Positions 10,131 to 22,125 of a DNA stretch of 64,000 nt are shown piece by piece. The DNA is from [Phialemoniopsis] sp. UDSM-2020 (taxonomy: Eukaryota; Ascomycota; Sordariomycetes; Thyridiales; Thyridiaceae), in the NCBI GenBank assembly GCA_018873225.1, contig JAEILZ010000007.1, forward strand, positions 1,860,001 through 1,924,000, written 5' to 3'. Numbering within the stretch: position 1 is the first letter of the stretch; the number at the start of each line of letters is the position of its first letter. The notes beneath the pieces are model-generated. The model did not search any database, was not told where the DNA came from, and was given only the letters and a program-made list of their open reading frames with translations. Position numbers and translations under genes: made by a program.

Positions 10131-13100
10131 GATGTTGGTTTGAGGTTTTGGTTGTTGTGGTGGTAGCGAACGACTCGTGGACAAAGCCTATTTTAGTTGA
10201 AAGCGACGCGCGCCCTAGACCATCCCCGGCTGTCGAGAAGCTCGCCGTTTCTTTGATCTATCTCGACTTGCTAAAGTGCAGGCATTGACGAAAATGGATT
10301 GAAAGAAAAGCAAATACTGTGAGCTGGTGATGATAATTCAGGCTTGGGGCCAAGAGCATGGACGTTCAAGAAAAAGGAGCAAGACCCGGGATTGAAAAAC
10401 CTTGTTTGGGCTCAGCGTTGGCTTACGACGCCTTGGCGCAAGCGCTGTTGTTCTCTAAATGAGGCCACACCAAAACTAAGGAAGTACTGACGCATGCGTT
10501 CCTGCTAGCGGCTTCACCAGCAGACCGGCCCAGGGCGCCGCTGACACACCTCGAGAGGCAGTCCCAGCAAGGGGCTGGAATGGCCAGTCCATACAAATCT
10601 CCGTCCCGTGTAGCTGGCGCCATAAGTCACGGTTCACCAGCCAAAACTTTGTTGCATACCAACCTCTTGGCCAAGCCACCACAGGACTAGACACGACACG
10701 ACCAAGACGGGTAATGATGCTATATTTGGGACACATGAAGAAAAAGAGACCCCTATCGTGGGCAGCCAAGCCAACCCACCAGCGGGTCTCCTGTGCCAGA
10801 CACCACGTTGCTCTCGCCAATGCCGATGGTGGCAGCGGCACTTCTATACCGATCAAAGGGGACAAAAATTGGCGCAAATTAGCTGACGTAAACCAGATTC
10901 CACACATTTGTGTATTTTTCTCTTTTTGTTCAAGGAGTGATTGAGCATGCTTGGAGTGATCTTGCTCCATTCGCATTGTAGTAGTCTTGGGTTGGTGTTG
11001 GCTGGCAGATTGGCAGTCCAGTCTCAACTTGTGTCTGATGCCAAGACAAGCAGTCAAGCCGAGAGAAAAGCCCGTGGGAAAGGTAAGAAGAGGCCGCATA
11101 TGTATGCAACCTGATCCATTGGGATAGCACGCGATAGGTGACACAATCTATCAAAATCTGGGGTTGGTCTTGGGTTTTTCTTGGAAGGGCATGGGTGGAA
11201 AAGTCTTGTCAATCTTGGCTCCAGTAGCCGCGCGTCATGGACTGAGCACCTGGATACTTACGCACACCAAAAATTTCCAGCAAAGCAACGTGTAGAAGTA
11301 GCATTGGCATACCTCGATTACAATCATTTATTGTTTAAATGAATGCAGTCTCCAGGCGTGTGTGCTCGCGCTTGCGCTTTTCCATTAGAGAGTCATTGTA
11401 TCCAGCAGCCCGTTACGTGATGCTAGGAGACCCCAAGTCTCTCCGCAAACCCCATACACTTGACCGAGCAAAGTCCCCAGTCTTGTAGACCAACTTGCAT
11501 TTGACAGCTCGAGACTAAGTGATCCAAGTCGGATCTCCAGAGGCATACACTGTGTGCAGGGCGATGTGTCCAAACTAGCCTCACCTTCACACTGGACGCT
11601 TATGGCAACAGGGCTTCTCATGAATGCCATATCTTACCTTGTCCCACTCAAGGATGTGCATAGCCTGGCCAGAAGAGGAGTGCCTCTCTGTGGCCGGAAG
11701 TATTCATCATTCACTGGCCCGTCTGTGATTTGCATCGCGGTTCGGTTCAAACCTTGGCTCGCAAACATCCAGCGCCAGCAATTGCGAATGCTCGTCACCC
11801 GCTTTGAGCTTCCCCAAAAGCGTAGTTCTACGTCGTCCTTGACCATCTCTTCTGCGTGTGTGTGGCTCAAGGCCACTCATTTCACCTCTGAAACAGCAAC
11901 CGGCCATGGAGACCTGTCGAAAAGTACGTGGCAAATAGCACACAGGGTATTGTAATCCAACAACATCCGCGTCTCGAGCGATGCGGGTCGTGCAAGGAGA
12001 ATGACCAGGGTCGTGGAGTGGAAAATGGCTCAAGTGGCAGAACCGAGGTGCAGAAGCGAAGGCCAGGGCGAGATGCAGTCACTGGAGTAAGGCCAGTGTC
12101 ACTGGCGGCAAATCCGGTCGCCAAGCATCGTGATGTCCGATGGATCAACTTGTAAAGCCGGTGGCGTCGTCGACATTTAGAAATGGACCGATCCTAAACA
12201 TTGCGTCCATTCAATTCTTCTCGTAGGTAGTCCTGTGCGTCGTAGTATGTAAATCGTTCATCGTGTGTCGATTTGCGGAGTGGAGCAGATCGAGTTGAGA
12301 AAAAGCGTATGTGCTTCCAATGGTCTCGACATTTGTGGGTTGGAATAACTTCAAAAAAACTTCAAAACAAGTCCTGCCTTGCCAGTGGGAGGCCTCCCGC
12401 TGGGTTTTTAAATCCACAGGGCTAAGACTTTTATGTAAGAGCTGATATTAGATCTTTAAGGACATGGTAATCCCAGGGATCAGTGCCCAGACTTTCTCGA
12501 AGCTTGCAAGGTCTCGACTCGTATCAACAAACGATGCCAAACCGTCCGTGCTGGAGAAAGAAAAGCGGGTACAAGCGCCGCAAAACGTTCCAAGCAATGA
12601 AATAAAGTCCCACAGGTAATAAACGAGCGTTGACGAGGGTAACCCTCGTTTCAGGCCATCGCGCGCGCGCAGAGCGTGCACAAGAGAAAGGACCCTCATT
12701 TCCGATCGTTCTCGATCCCTCAAGCACGTGGCAGACAACGTTTCATATTTCTCAGAGCCGATCCTACCTTCTCAGCCGACGTCGGACATGGGTCATGATG
12801 CGATTAGAACTTCCGTTGACGCCCAGGCCGCCCCGGCTCCGTAAAGACAGGGCAAGGGCCCGACTTGGCCACTTGCGACTGAGTTGGCAAGCCGGACGGG
12901 CTCCTTCAGGCATGGTCAGCGACGCCACCGTCCAGAACTATCGGTCGCCCGCCGCCTGAAGAAGCAACAAATTTGCCTGTCTTTTTTAGGTTTGGGGGGT
13001 TAAAGACCACGACGGAACCAAGGAGGTCCGCGGGGTTTTTGAGAGGAGGCAAAGTGGGTTTCCTCGTTGGCACTTCCAAGAGCCAAAAAGGCTTCCCCCG

Positions 13101-15187
13101 GCTCTCGGTGCATGTCCAGGCCTGGACGACTGATATGGTGCTTGATGCCACCGTTAGAGGTGGCCCCCAACATTGCGTCTGCCGTTTTCAATGTTTCAAC
13201 GTAACGAGAGTGCCAAGACATCTAACTAGCTATGTCATCGATGGCAGATACGATAGCTGGGTATCCTCTTTGCCGCGCACGCGCGCTGTCTGTCCAAAGT
13301 ATTCTGCTGTGGAAGGGAGGGTTCGTGGGAGCTCAAGATGCAGGGTGTCTCGCGCTTAGAGCAAGGAGGGCGGGAGCCGTCAATTCTGGGGCGCTGAGCA
13401 CAGGCCGTCGAGCGAGCAGCGACTGGTCTAGACCGCGTGCCAAGAAATTTGATGAATATATCTCCCGTTTCACTGGGCTGAGCTTGGTGGACCGTCGGTG
13501 AAGCAGGTAAGTTTAGCGCACTTTCCCAGGCCAATGAGGGCGTCCGTTTCGCCTCCGATCTCTCTCAATAGGGAAGGGAGCTGCTGAAGTTGGCTTGTTT
13601 GAGGACGATCAGGGGACCACATTTTTCTTGATATGTGAAGCGGAGAAAGAGGATCAAGAAAAGACGTGCGGACAACTGAGCAGGATTGCTGTCTTCTGAC
13701 CCCGGGGTCAAATGGGGGTTTGGATCGTCTTGGGTGTTGGTACAGTACACTGCTGGCAAGGGATGCGGCGCGTAGGAGAAGGGGAAAAACGAGAGAAACA
13801 CTCGCTTTTCGCTCCACTCCTACCCCCTTCTTCACTCCACCCCCCCTCTCTCTCAGGGTCCGTTACCGTCAGGAAACAAAACGTATCGTGGTCTCAGGGT
13901 TGTTACCTTTTTTTTTTTTTTTTTTTTTTTTGGCCAGGGTCTGGACCGTTCCGCCATCTTGGTCCAAAACGGATGTCGGCCAACCTCGATTGGGAGATCG
14001 TGTGCCCGACCAGCGGGAAGCTTCAATCATGCTGGGATCGACCCTCTTGCAAGCTACCAGGTGGGTTCGGACGGACGGTGTCCCGGCCGGTCGGGGTCTG
14101 TACATATCTGGGCATCCTGCTGAAGCACGAGGCGAGGAGTATCTCAGTGAGGCGGGGGACTAGGTAGTTACAGTGGAAAACAATGTACATGCCGACTGAC
14201 TTTTGGAGAGCTAGCTTGGTAGAGCTCTTGGAAGCAGAGACACCAACTAGAGACACGCAGGATGACCAATACGGTCATCCAAATGACTGATCAAAACTCG
14301 GCCACGGTCTGCCGAACAGCTCAGCTACTCGGTGATCCAAGGAACTACTGGCATGCACACTTGTTCCTGTCATCTATCATGCCACAGAGGTCATATCAGT
14401 TTTTTGAAGATCCCACTCACAGAAGCGATCCCGGCGCTGGTGCCCAAGCAGAGACAAGATGAAGCAGCTCCGCTTCCTTCATTTTGGCTCATTTTGGAGT
14501 GAGGCTGTGCAACCTTAAGTTACCCCCATCGGACTTATTCCTCGGCAGTACTTCACCTGTCAATTTCCTGGGGGCTTGACTTTGGGACAAGAAGAGACAA
14601 TGCCAATTGTACGGCGCATCGAATGAAGCTTAATGCTGTCAGTTACGGAGTATGTACAGTACAGTACATGCCTCACTACTCCATACCTACGCCGTACACA
14701 ACCGCCTTGTCCCAGTTTTGCCCACTTCTGACTGAGCCTTTTTGACCTTTTAGTCCTCTTGTGATTTGACTAAAACTGTTTTATTTTCTCTTGTGAACTT
14801 GATTTCTACTGGTGATTTGATTCCCCGGTCTTCCACGAGGTACCTCGCAATACCAATACCCATACCGTACCAGTACTCCTCCTCTCCACCATCGGGTCTC
14901 TCTCCCGCCCCCCAAAGCACGAGCACCACCTTGACCACCTTTAGCTTTTTTCGATACATCGACGCCTCTAGATCCTAAATCGCACGCGCGCACATATACA
15001 ATTTGAACTACTACCGACTACATACTACTGCCATTCGCCTGCCACCTACTTCTTGCTCCTCCTCCTCCTCTTCCTGCCAAACCGCCTATCAACACCACGT
15101 TGTCCTGCATTGCCCGCCGCCCGTCCTTGTTCTTTTGCCCACCGCCTTCTCGTCTCGAGCCGTCGAACCACCCGGTCCTCACCGTAG
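10131..15187. other. Long gene-poor spacer upstream of the fluG-like gene
   Basis: About 5 kb. Its left end is the promoter of the GH76 gene. Several open frames of 70-220 codons occur, but they lack ATG starts, recognisable domains or credible splice sites. From about 14.5 kb the plus strand becomes pyrimidine-rich with repeated GTACAGTACAGTAC/TACGGAGTA-like words, and probably is promoter and leader of the fluG-like gene. No RNA gene or intact transposon is seen. Confidence 0.4.
13908..13931 (+). repeat. Poly(T) run of 24
   Basis: An uninterrupted run of 24 T on the plus strand (poly(A) on minus). It is the longest homopolymer I noticed in the window. No target-site duplication or reverse-transcriptase remnant was seen beside it. 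Confidence 0.8.
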
Positions 15188-15325
15188 ATGGAAATGTGTA
15201 ACCTTCTTCATCTGCAAGCCCCAGTCGTTGTCGTATCGCACCCGACGCTGCAGCACAACCTGCTGCACCATGTGAAGTGCTCTTCGAAGCAGCGCCAGAT
15301 AGACTTCAGTATCATCGTTGATTGA
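15188..15325 (+). promoter_or_regulatory. Possible upstream ORF in the leader of the fluG-like gene
   Basis: ATG at 15188 opens a 45-codon frame (MEMCNLLHLQAP...) that closes at 15325, about 280 bases before the main start at 15604. If the pyrimidine-rich region from about 14.9 kb is transcribed as leader, this frame would lie in it. A. nidulans fluG is developmentally important, so translational control would be plausible, but transcription start and any leader intron are unknown. Confidence 0.25.
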
Positions 15326-15603
15326 CATTAGCCCTTCGCTTCTCTCGAGCCTTTGTTTTACGAGACCATATCTTATTTTACCTATTACCATATATTATTA
15401 TTATTATCATCATCTTTACCCAGGCAGTATCACCATCACGGCGACTTATATCCAGCAGTAGCACTTGTTAGCCGCTCCTGCCTCCTGCTGCACCCACTAG
15501 CTCACCACTGGCACCTGCCATATCTGCACACATATCACTGGTATTGCAGCCTAAACCGGCTCGTCGCTTCTTCTCCAGCGATCACCAAGTCGCCGAGCAC
15601 CTC

Positions 15604-18301
15604 ATGGCGTCGTCTTTGAGTGGCAGAAATGCCCGCGGCGTCACCAAGGCCCAGTTGGACGAGGTGTCCCGCGTTATCCGCAGCACCCCTATCATCGATA
15701 ATCATGCTCACCCACTGCTCAAGACCGAGCTGCTTAGTCGCAAACCCTTACTAAACATCGCAACAGAGGCCCACGGAGATGCCATCCACGCCTCTTCCAC
15801 CAGCTTGGCCCACCATCGTGCCGTCAAGCAGCTGGCATCTGTCCTCGACTGCGGACCGACATGGGAGTCGGTTGTGGCGGCTATCGAGCAGAAACGCATC
15901 GAGTGCCCGGATGACTGGGTTTCTGAGTGTTTTGACGGCATAGAGACGATCCTGCTCGACGACGGGCTCGACGATGAGGACGACGTCTACGACTATGCCT
16001 GGCACAACAACTTTACGAGGGGCGGCAACTGCAAGCGCATCGTCCGCATTGAGGCCGTCGCTACCGAGATCATCGACCGGCACGGCCGCTCCTTTGACCA
16101 GGACGGCCCGGATGTCGACGATGTCTTCGACAACATGCTCGAGGAGTTTGACACCCAGATCAAGCAAGCGATCGCCGATCCCGAGGTTGTATCGTTCAAG
16201 TCGGTCATCTGCTACCGGACGGGCTTGAAAGTGCCCAAGGTCGTCGACATTGCCGCGGCGAGGGAGTCGTTTGCCGACATCATGATCGGCTACGAAGAGA
16301 ACGGCAAGTTCAAGAGGCTGCAGCACGAAGGCCTCAACGATTTGTTCGTCCATCACACCGCTGTCTTGATCAGGCAGAGCCAGGCCCGCCACAAGAAACC
16401 GATTCAGTTCCACACGGGTCTGGGCGACAACGACATCACCCTTGCCAAGGCTTCACCCTCGCATCTGCAGGAATTCATTCGCGTCTACCCGACTGTTCCG
16501 ATCGTGCTCCTGCACGCGAGCTACCCCTTTACGAGAGAGGCCGGGTATCTGGCTAGTGTGTATGCCAACGTTTACGCCGACATTGGCGAAGTCTTTCCGT
16601 TTGTCAGTCGGGACGGACAGGAAGGGGTGATCCGGCAGATACTGGAGCTCTGCCCGTGGTCCAAGATCCTTTGGAGCACGGATGGGCACTGGTTTTCGGA
16701 GACTTACCTGCTCGCAGTCATGCAGATCCGAGAGTGCCTGGAATCTGTGAGTCGCGTGTGACAGCAGCCTAGTGTAACCAGGTAACTAACTTCGCTTGCA
16801 GGTGCTCTGCGATTACGTTCGGAGGGGCTACTTGGGGTGGAGGGCGGCAGTCCAGCTGACGAGAGACATCCTATTTCACAACTCGAACAAGCTCTACCAG
16901 CTGGAGCTCGAATTCGAAGAACTTGGCGACGACGGTCTGACGAGCCCAGGGAGCAATCCAGACGGTGGGCGAACCGACCTCGAGGAGTTGGAATTCTTCA
17001 TGAGAGGAAGGGAGGCGCCGGACTTCGTGCGGATATCCTGGCTTGACTACACGACGACTCCGCGCATGCGCATGGTGCCGTACAGCAGGTTCGTCAGCCT
17101 GCTTGAAGACGGGAAACCGGTCGACATCGGCATCACAAAGGCTGCTCTCGGTCTGCTGCAGAATGACACGATGGTTCAAGGGGCGAGTGCGACGGGAGAG
17201 TACAGGATACATCCGGACTTTTCATCCCTGAAACCGGGACCGATAAAGGGGCACATTAGCATGTGCGGCGAGTTCCGCGAAAAAGACGGGTCGAGGGTTT
17301 CTCTGTGTCCACGTTCGCAGCTTATCCGTGCAACGGAGTTGGCCGCTCAACAAGAGCTCAAGTTCCTGGTGGGCTTCGAAATCGAATTCCTACTCGTCCA
17401 GCGAACCGGCACGGGCTCAAATCGGCGGTACGAGACCTTGACTAACGACGGCCATTCGTGGTCCACATCACATTACTTCGCCGACCCTAAGATCTCGGCT
17501 TTACTGAAGAGTATGGTAACCGATTTGACGAGCATGGGTATTGAAGTCGAGCAGGTTCACACCGAGAGCGCAGCGGGACAATTTGAGCTTACTCTCGCCC
17601 CACTACCACCTGTTGAGGCTGTCGACACTCTTCTACACGCGAGAGATGTCATGTCAGCCCTCGCGGTGGCCGCAGGCTACAAGTTGACACTGCACCCCAA
17701 GCCATTCGCCCAGGCTGCCGGTACGGCTGCGCATGTGCACATGTCCATTGCTAGCCCCAACGGCGACAAGCCCAAGGTGTACGAGGGATTCTATGCCGGC
17801 ATTCTCAAGCATCTCCACGCCATTACCGCGTTCACAGCCAGTAACCCTGTCAGCTACGACCGCCTGGTTGATAGCGTCTGGGCTGGCGGCCGGTGGGTAG
17901 CCTGGGGTACGCAGAACCGCGAGGCCGCGCTGCGCAAGATCGAGGGCAGCCACTGGGAGCTCAAGTGCATGGACGGCCTGGCCAACCCCTACATGGCCCT
18001 CAGCGCTGTGCTACTGGCGGGCACGAGCGGCGTGGTCAGGGGTGAGAAGCTGGTGTGGGGAGACTGCGAGCTTGACCCTGCACAGATGACGGAGAACGAT
18101 CGGAAAGAGATGGGTGTCAGAGATCAGCTTCCCGCATCTCTTGGAGCGGCGCTCGAGGCCCTGCAGGCTGATAAAGATCTGGCCAAGGTTATTGGACTAG
18201 AGGTGGTAGAGAGATATGTCGCCGTCAAGGAAGCCGAGGGCAAGATGCTAGCTCAGATGGGCGAGGAGGAAAGGCGGGAATGGATCATGGAGAGGTACTG
18301 A
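15604..18301 (+). CDS. fluG: FluG-like amidohydrolase/glutamine-synthetase fusion
   Basis: Exons 15604-16746 and 16802-18301 (55-base intron GTGAGT...GCAG, phase 0) encode 880 residues, close to known FluG proteins. The N-terminal about 380 residues form an amidohydrolase-like barrel with the HxH metal motif in DNHAHP (His34, His36) and a C-terminal STDGHW. The rest is a type I glutamine-synthetase fold with FEIEF, HTESAAGQFELTLAP, HVHMSI and NREAALRKIEGSHWELK. In Aspergillus nidulans FluG is needed for the extracellular signal that starts conidiation; plants have a related NodGS. The ATG at 15604 (CCTCATGGCG) is the first in frame; upstream in-frame codons lack ATG. Paralogues exist in fungi, so orthology to FluG itself is likely but unproven. 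Confidence 0.9.
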
Positions 18302-18846
18302 TAAGCATCATCATGGAACAGGGGGGCAACGGGCGGTTTAAAGCTCTGGATGGAGATTTGCCGGTGAACTGTATAGCGAGGAGTTTCAGGGGTCGAATTT
18401 GTCAAGGGGGCACGATCTCACTGTATTTGGACGAGTTGATGCAGAAACGTCTCAATAATCTTCAATCATCTCTTCCCACCGAAATGATGTCTGCTCCGGT
18501 AAGCTCGGAGTAGACTCGGTCTGTGACTGAAATTACTGACCCAAGAGAAATGCTGCCATGACACCCAACTCAAGTCTAAGTTCTTACAATACCAGCCATA
18601 CAGTATGATCTTGTATATATACGGCCCAGTCACTGCAGTTAAGCTTGAGTCAACACAGTTGGTATTAGCTAAATTCCACACGGTCTTTGCCGGGACGAAA
18701 AACTTGGGAGCCCCACTAGCATCTTCAACACACTCTAGATGCTCAGTACACATTACATGGCGCTCTCGGCTAGGACCACATAACCGCCTACCTTTTCCAA
18801 TCCTTTTCGAAGACTTGAAACGGGATCGTCTATTTCACAGGCTCAG
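18302..18846. other. Spacer between fluG-like and ELP6 genes
   Basis: About 550 bases, AT-richer than the flanking exons, holding the terminator of the first and the promoter of the second gene. A TTGTATATATACGG word at about 18610 is a possible TATA element for ELP6. Nothing else is seen. Confidence 0.4.
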
Positions 18847-19884
18847 ATGGCGGCACACCATGCCTCGGGCTCCTCAAACAGGAGCATCCCGGCCCTGCTG
18901 GAGCCGTACCTCTCGCTGCCCCGCGAGGCCGGCTCGCTTGCCCTGCTCACATCAGTCTTGGGCGCCAGCACCAACTGGCTCGTCCTGCGGTACCTGACGG
19001 CCTACCTGCTCAGACACCAGCCCTCGGCAGCGGCGCGGAAACAGCAGCAACAGGCGGGCGAAACAGAAGAGACATCGGCGGCCGAAGATGATGTCAGTGT
19101 CGTGCTCGTGAGCTTTATGAGGGACTACGCCTTTTGGCGGGATGGGGCTGGCAGGCTGGTAAGTTGCATCCGTTGCTAGACTTCTCCGGACATATGTTCA
19201 CATCGTGCATTAGGGGCTCGATTTGGAAGCACAGTCGCGCAAGGGCCGGTTTAAATTCATAGACGGCCTGACTGGCCTGTTCCTGGAGGGTCCGGCCAGC
19301 AATGGGGTACTCAGCACGAGCTCGGGACTGCAAGGTATTGCCCGGACGCTGCATAGTGCCGTGGACGGGCTTTCAGCTTCCAGCGGCGGCGGCGGTCAGT
19401 CCAAGGTTGTCTTGATTATAGATCAGCCTGATCTGTTGTTGGCCACGACAGCGGGCGAGGAGGTGCAGCAGTCACGGGGCGGCGCTATCACAGGTGGTAG
19501 CCTACATGATCTACTTCTAGACCTCCGGGAGGTACGTGCTCGCCTCTCCCGGTCCAGAGTCCGGCTCCGGCTCGATAATGCATACTGACAAGATCACAGA
19601 AAGTGCACAGTTGCTTGCTGACAACATCGGCCGACGAGCCGTTGGTATCAGCGCAAAGTACTACGTTGGAAAAGGACCACGCGGCATTCATTTTATCACT
19701 GGCTCATGAGGCGGAAACAGTCCTTAGCTTGCGGCTGCTGGACACGGGCACCGCCAACGATGTGAGCGGTGTGGTGCGAATTACGCACGGCGGCGACGAT
19801 GCAGGTGAAAAGGTCCCCGATGTCGAGTATCTGTATCACGTCGGAAGTGATGGTGGCGTTCGGGTGTTTGTTCGGGGCCAATGA
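18847..19884 (+). CDS. ELP6: Elongator complex subunit Elp6
   Basis: Exons 18847-19158, 19214-19531 and 19600-19884 give 304 residues. The protein has the RecA-like but Walker-less layout of Elp6. The N-terminus is IPALLEPYLSLPREAGSLALL, followed by VVLVSFMRDYAFWR, then GRFKFIDGLTGLFL, a beta strand ending in an acidic turn (KVVLIIDQPDLLL), and a C-terminal strand with VRITHGG and VEYLYHVGSDGGVRVF. Elp4/5/6 form the hexameric ring of Elongator, which acts in tRNA wobble-uridine modification. Splicing at the two GT/AG introns keeps the frame and restores LLDLREKVHSCLLTTSADEP. Elp6 proteins diverge strongly, so the name rests on overall pattern rather than a signature motif. Confidence 0.75.
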
Positions 19885-20303
19885 AGCGCATCGCGGATAG
19901 AATAGCCATGTCACATTAGTCAATGATACCCATGCAATTGAGAACTCGCGAGGTCGTAGTATGCAATCCATGTTCCCATTGCCTCCCATTATTCGCTCGG
20001 ATATCATAAGCAGCAGTAGCATCATGTGTCCCGGGGGTTTCCCAATCACCAACGCAATCGAGTCCCCGGGACCGGAAAACATGGAACGCCTTCCACCATG
20101 CAAGAGAGTTGGATGCTCCGGAAATCTTTTGGTGAAGATGCTTCATTTGAAGCAAAGATTTGGCATTTTTGTTGACCTTGCTGTTTTGACCGTGAACCCT
20201 GACTGTAGAATAATTCATAAAGCAAAGAAGTGTTCCAGTCCGTCCGTTCCCCTCAGACACCCTTCAAATGCACAGCCCAAATCACCCTTCCGCGTCCCCA
20301 TGT
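19885..20303. other. Convergent 3' spacer
   Basis: About 420 bases between the ELP6 and eL37 stops. It has no open frame or RNA gene that I can support. Confidence 0.4.
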
Positions 20304-20903
20304 TTATGACTGAGTGGGAGCACCCCGGGCGCCCTTGGGGGTGCCAGTCTGGAAGCCGTTCTTGAATCGTCGGGTGACGCCGCTCAGGTAGCGCATGCGG
20401 CCGGTGCCGACAGTCTTTCTCCGCTTGGCCTTCTCGCTCCAGTTGTCTACCGCCATGGTCAGCTTATGTCCAGATCCTTCATCCCAACCAACATCTCGTT
20501 GTTCCACGGAGAACGTACACTTGCGAGTCTTAGCAGCGGGGAAACCGCAGGAAGAGCAGGTCTTCTTCTGGATGTGCATGGAGCGGCGACCTGTGTGTGT
20601 ATCCTCGTCAGCCTTCTGTCCTCGTCTTCCACGCGCCCAATCGCTCCCTCATCGCTCCCAGATCGCGTCCTGAGCCCTTCGAAGCCGGAATTGGTGTAGA
20701 CTAACCGCAGCGACGGCACAAGTTGTGCGTCTTGTTGTGGCGCTGAGAAGATTTTCATGTTAGTGATGCTGTCGTGAGGTCGGGGGACGTGGTGGTCGAA
20801 GGCGACGAACCTTTCCGAAGCTGGAGGTACCCTTGGCTGTAGCAAAAATGGTCAGTAATGAATTAATCGGCAAATAGGGATACATCATCGTCGACGTACT
20901 CAT
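20304..20903 (-). CDS. RPL37: 60S ribosomal protein eL37
   Basis: Five coding exons: 20903-20900, 20836-20811, 20742-20706, 20590-20519 and 20446-20304, giving 93 residues. The first coding exon is only ATGA; splicing gives [46 protein letters not shown] and [20 protein letters not shown], the full and highly conserved eL37 sequence. The zinc-ribbon pairs CxxC (LCRRCG and CSSCG) are intact. eL37 is a basic protein of the large ribosomal subunit. Four introns of 63-115 bases in such a short gene fit fungal ribosomal-protein genes, where introns often follow the start codon. Intron 2 (20810-20743) holds one arm of a 40-bp inverted repeat. Confidence 0.95.
20757..20796 (-). repeat. 40-bp repeat, copy in eL37 intron 2
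   Basis: Read on the minus strand this stretch (ACCACCACGTCCCCCGACCT... to ...TCACTAACAT) is identical over 40 bases to 21476-21515 on the plus strand. It covers most of eL37 intron 2 including its CACTAAC branch-point region. The flanks differ between copies. Confidence 0.9.
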
Positions 20904-21447
20904 CTTGGCGGTATTTTCGAGTCCTCACTTGAGTATGTCGATGAGGTGCCGGTCGTTGGGCGGATTGGTGTCGATGAGAGAAATTCAAGACCTGTCGACG
21001 AAGTCGGGACACATGGGGTTTGGGGCACACAATTTTTTTTGGTCAAAAATTAAGCGAATTTGGTGGGTTCACGTGCCCTGGGCTCAAGAATTTGTGGCTT
21101 GCGTGTTGGAAATTGTGGGTGGGACCAATTGAGGCTCGAGCTGTGGCTGAATCTTCCAATCCGCTAAGACCTTTTTGGGAGTGGGGCTGCAAAGGTACGT
21201 ACCTACCGGTACGCATCTTCGCACGCCCTCTCGCGACCACACCTTGTGAATGTACACTTGCCCAAGGTTGAGGACTGGGCGCAACACGATACTATATTGA
21301 ATCATGTCTGATCAAATGTTCTCCCGATGGCAACGCGTGTGGCTAGCAAGGGATGATGACTTGTAATCCAGCAATCGACCAGTGGCCAACCTCATAGCAG
21401 TGGCATCAACTCTCCTCACTATTCTCGACTGCTCTGCTTAGCATACC

Positions 21448-21667
21448 ATGCTGAATTCTTTCTTCGACGACATCAACCACCACGTCCCCCGACCTCACGA
21501 CAGCATCACTAACATAAAAACAACACAGCTGTCCATTGCAGCCCACGTATCTCCTCTCTCGGTGACATTCTCCTGACTGACTGCTATAGAGTAACATTGT
21601 GGATAATTTCGTTCAGATAGCCACGCAGACTGAGGCGATCCAGGGGATGATACAGAATCTGGCTTAG
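21448..21667 (+). CDS. Candidate 58-residue protein containing the 40-bp repeat
   Basis: An ATG at 21448 opens exon 21448-21546 (33 codons, [18 protein letters not shown]...). A GTATCT...CTGACTGCTATAG intron of 43 bases leads in phase 0 to exon 21590-21667 (SNIVDNFVQIATQTEAIQG... to a TAG). The second exon has balanced, helix-like composition. No family is recognised; the intron is short for this genome and transcription is unknown. The alternative is a chance frame in the eL37 upstream region. Confidence 0.22.
21476..21515 (+). repeat. 40-bp repeat, second copy
   Basis: Perfect inverted match to 20757-20796, about 680 bases away and in opposite orientation. Here it lies inside a possible coding exon and is followed by AAAAACAACACAG, which could alternatively act as a splice acceptor. 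Confidence 0.9.
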
Positions 21668-22125
21668 TTTAGAGAACACTGGCCGGAGCAAAGGATTTAG
21701 TTAGATTTTGACAAATAATGCATCATGATCACAGCTGAGGCATCTCGACTGTATGTAAGACGCCGGCTCCCGGCATGATGGCCACACACTTACAAAGATT
21801 GAACCCTCTCAATTGCCCTTGAGTCAACAAAGAAGACAATTATCTTATTCAGGCCAAGGGACAAGCCAGTGTACAGTGAGATGTTTGAGACACGATTTGA
21901 ATCTGGCAGAGGGTTATCCTATTACCTAAAAGAGTCACATGTCAGATGGAAGTTCTGTGATTTGTGAAGTTGTCTTTTCGTGTTCATCTCTGCTGGCTAA
22001 GCATCAGTCGCTTTTACGTATAAGAAATACACAAGGTCGGCAGTGAACAGCTCTCGCTTCTCAGTGTCACGAGGACGCTCACAAGCCAAGGAGGAACACT
22101 CTCTTAAGATACATCAATTAAGTAA

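Larger units (their letters stand above)
20904..22125. other. Spacer upstream of the eL37 gene
   Basis: About 1.2 kb holding the eL37 promoter (CG-rich with GATGAG-type words near 20930-20980) and the 3' end of the next gene. Apart from the repeat and the 58-residue candidate, nothing is recognised. Confidence 0.4.

Noticed and set aside
10476..11144. Minus-strand frame of 222 codons
   Set aside because: It opens with GTG, has unlikely composition (many Trp and Cys) and no splice or domain support.
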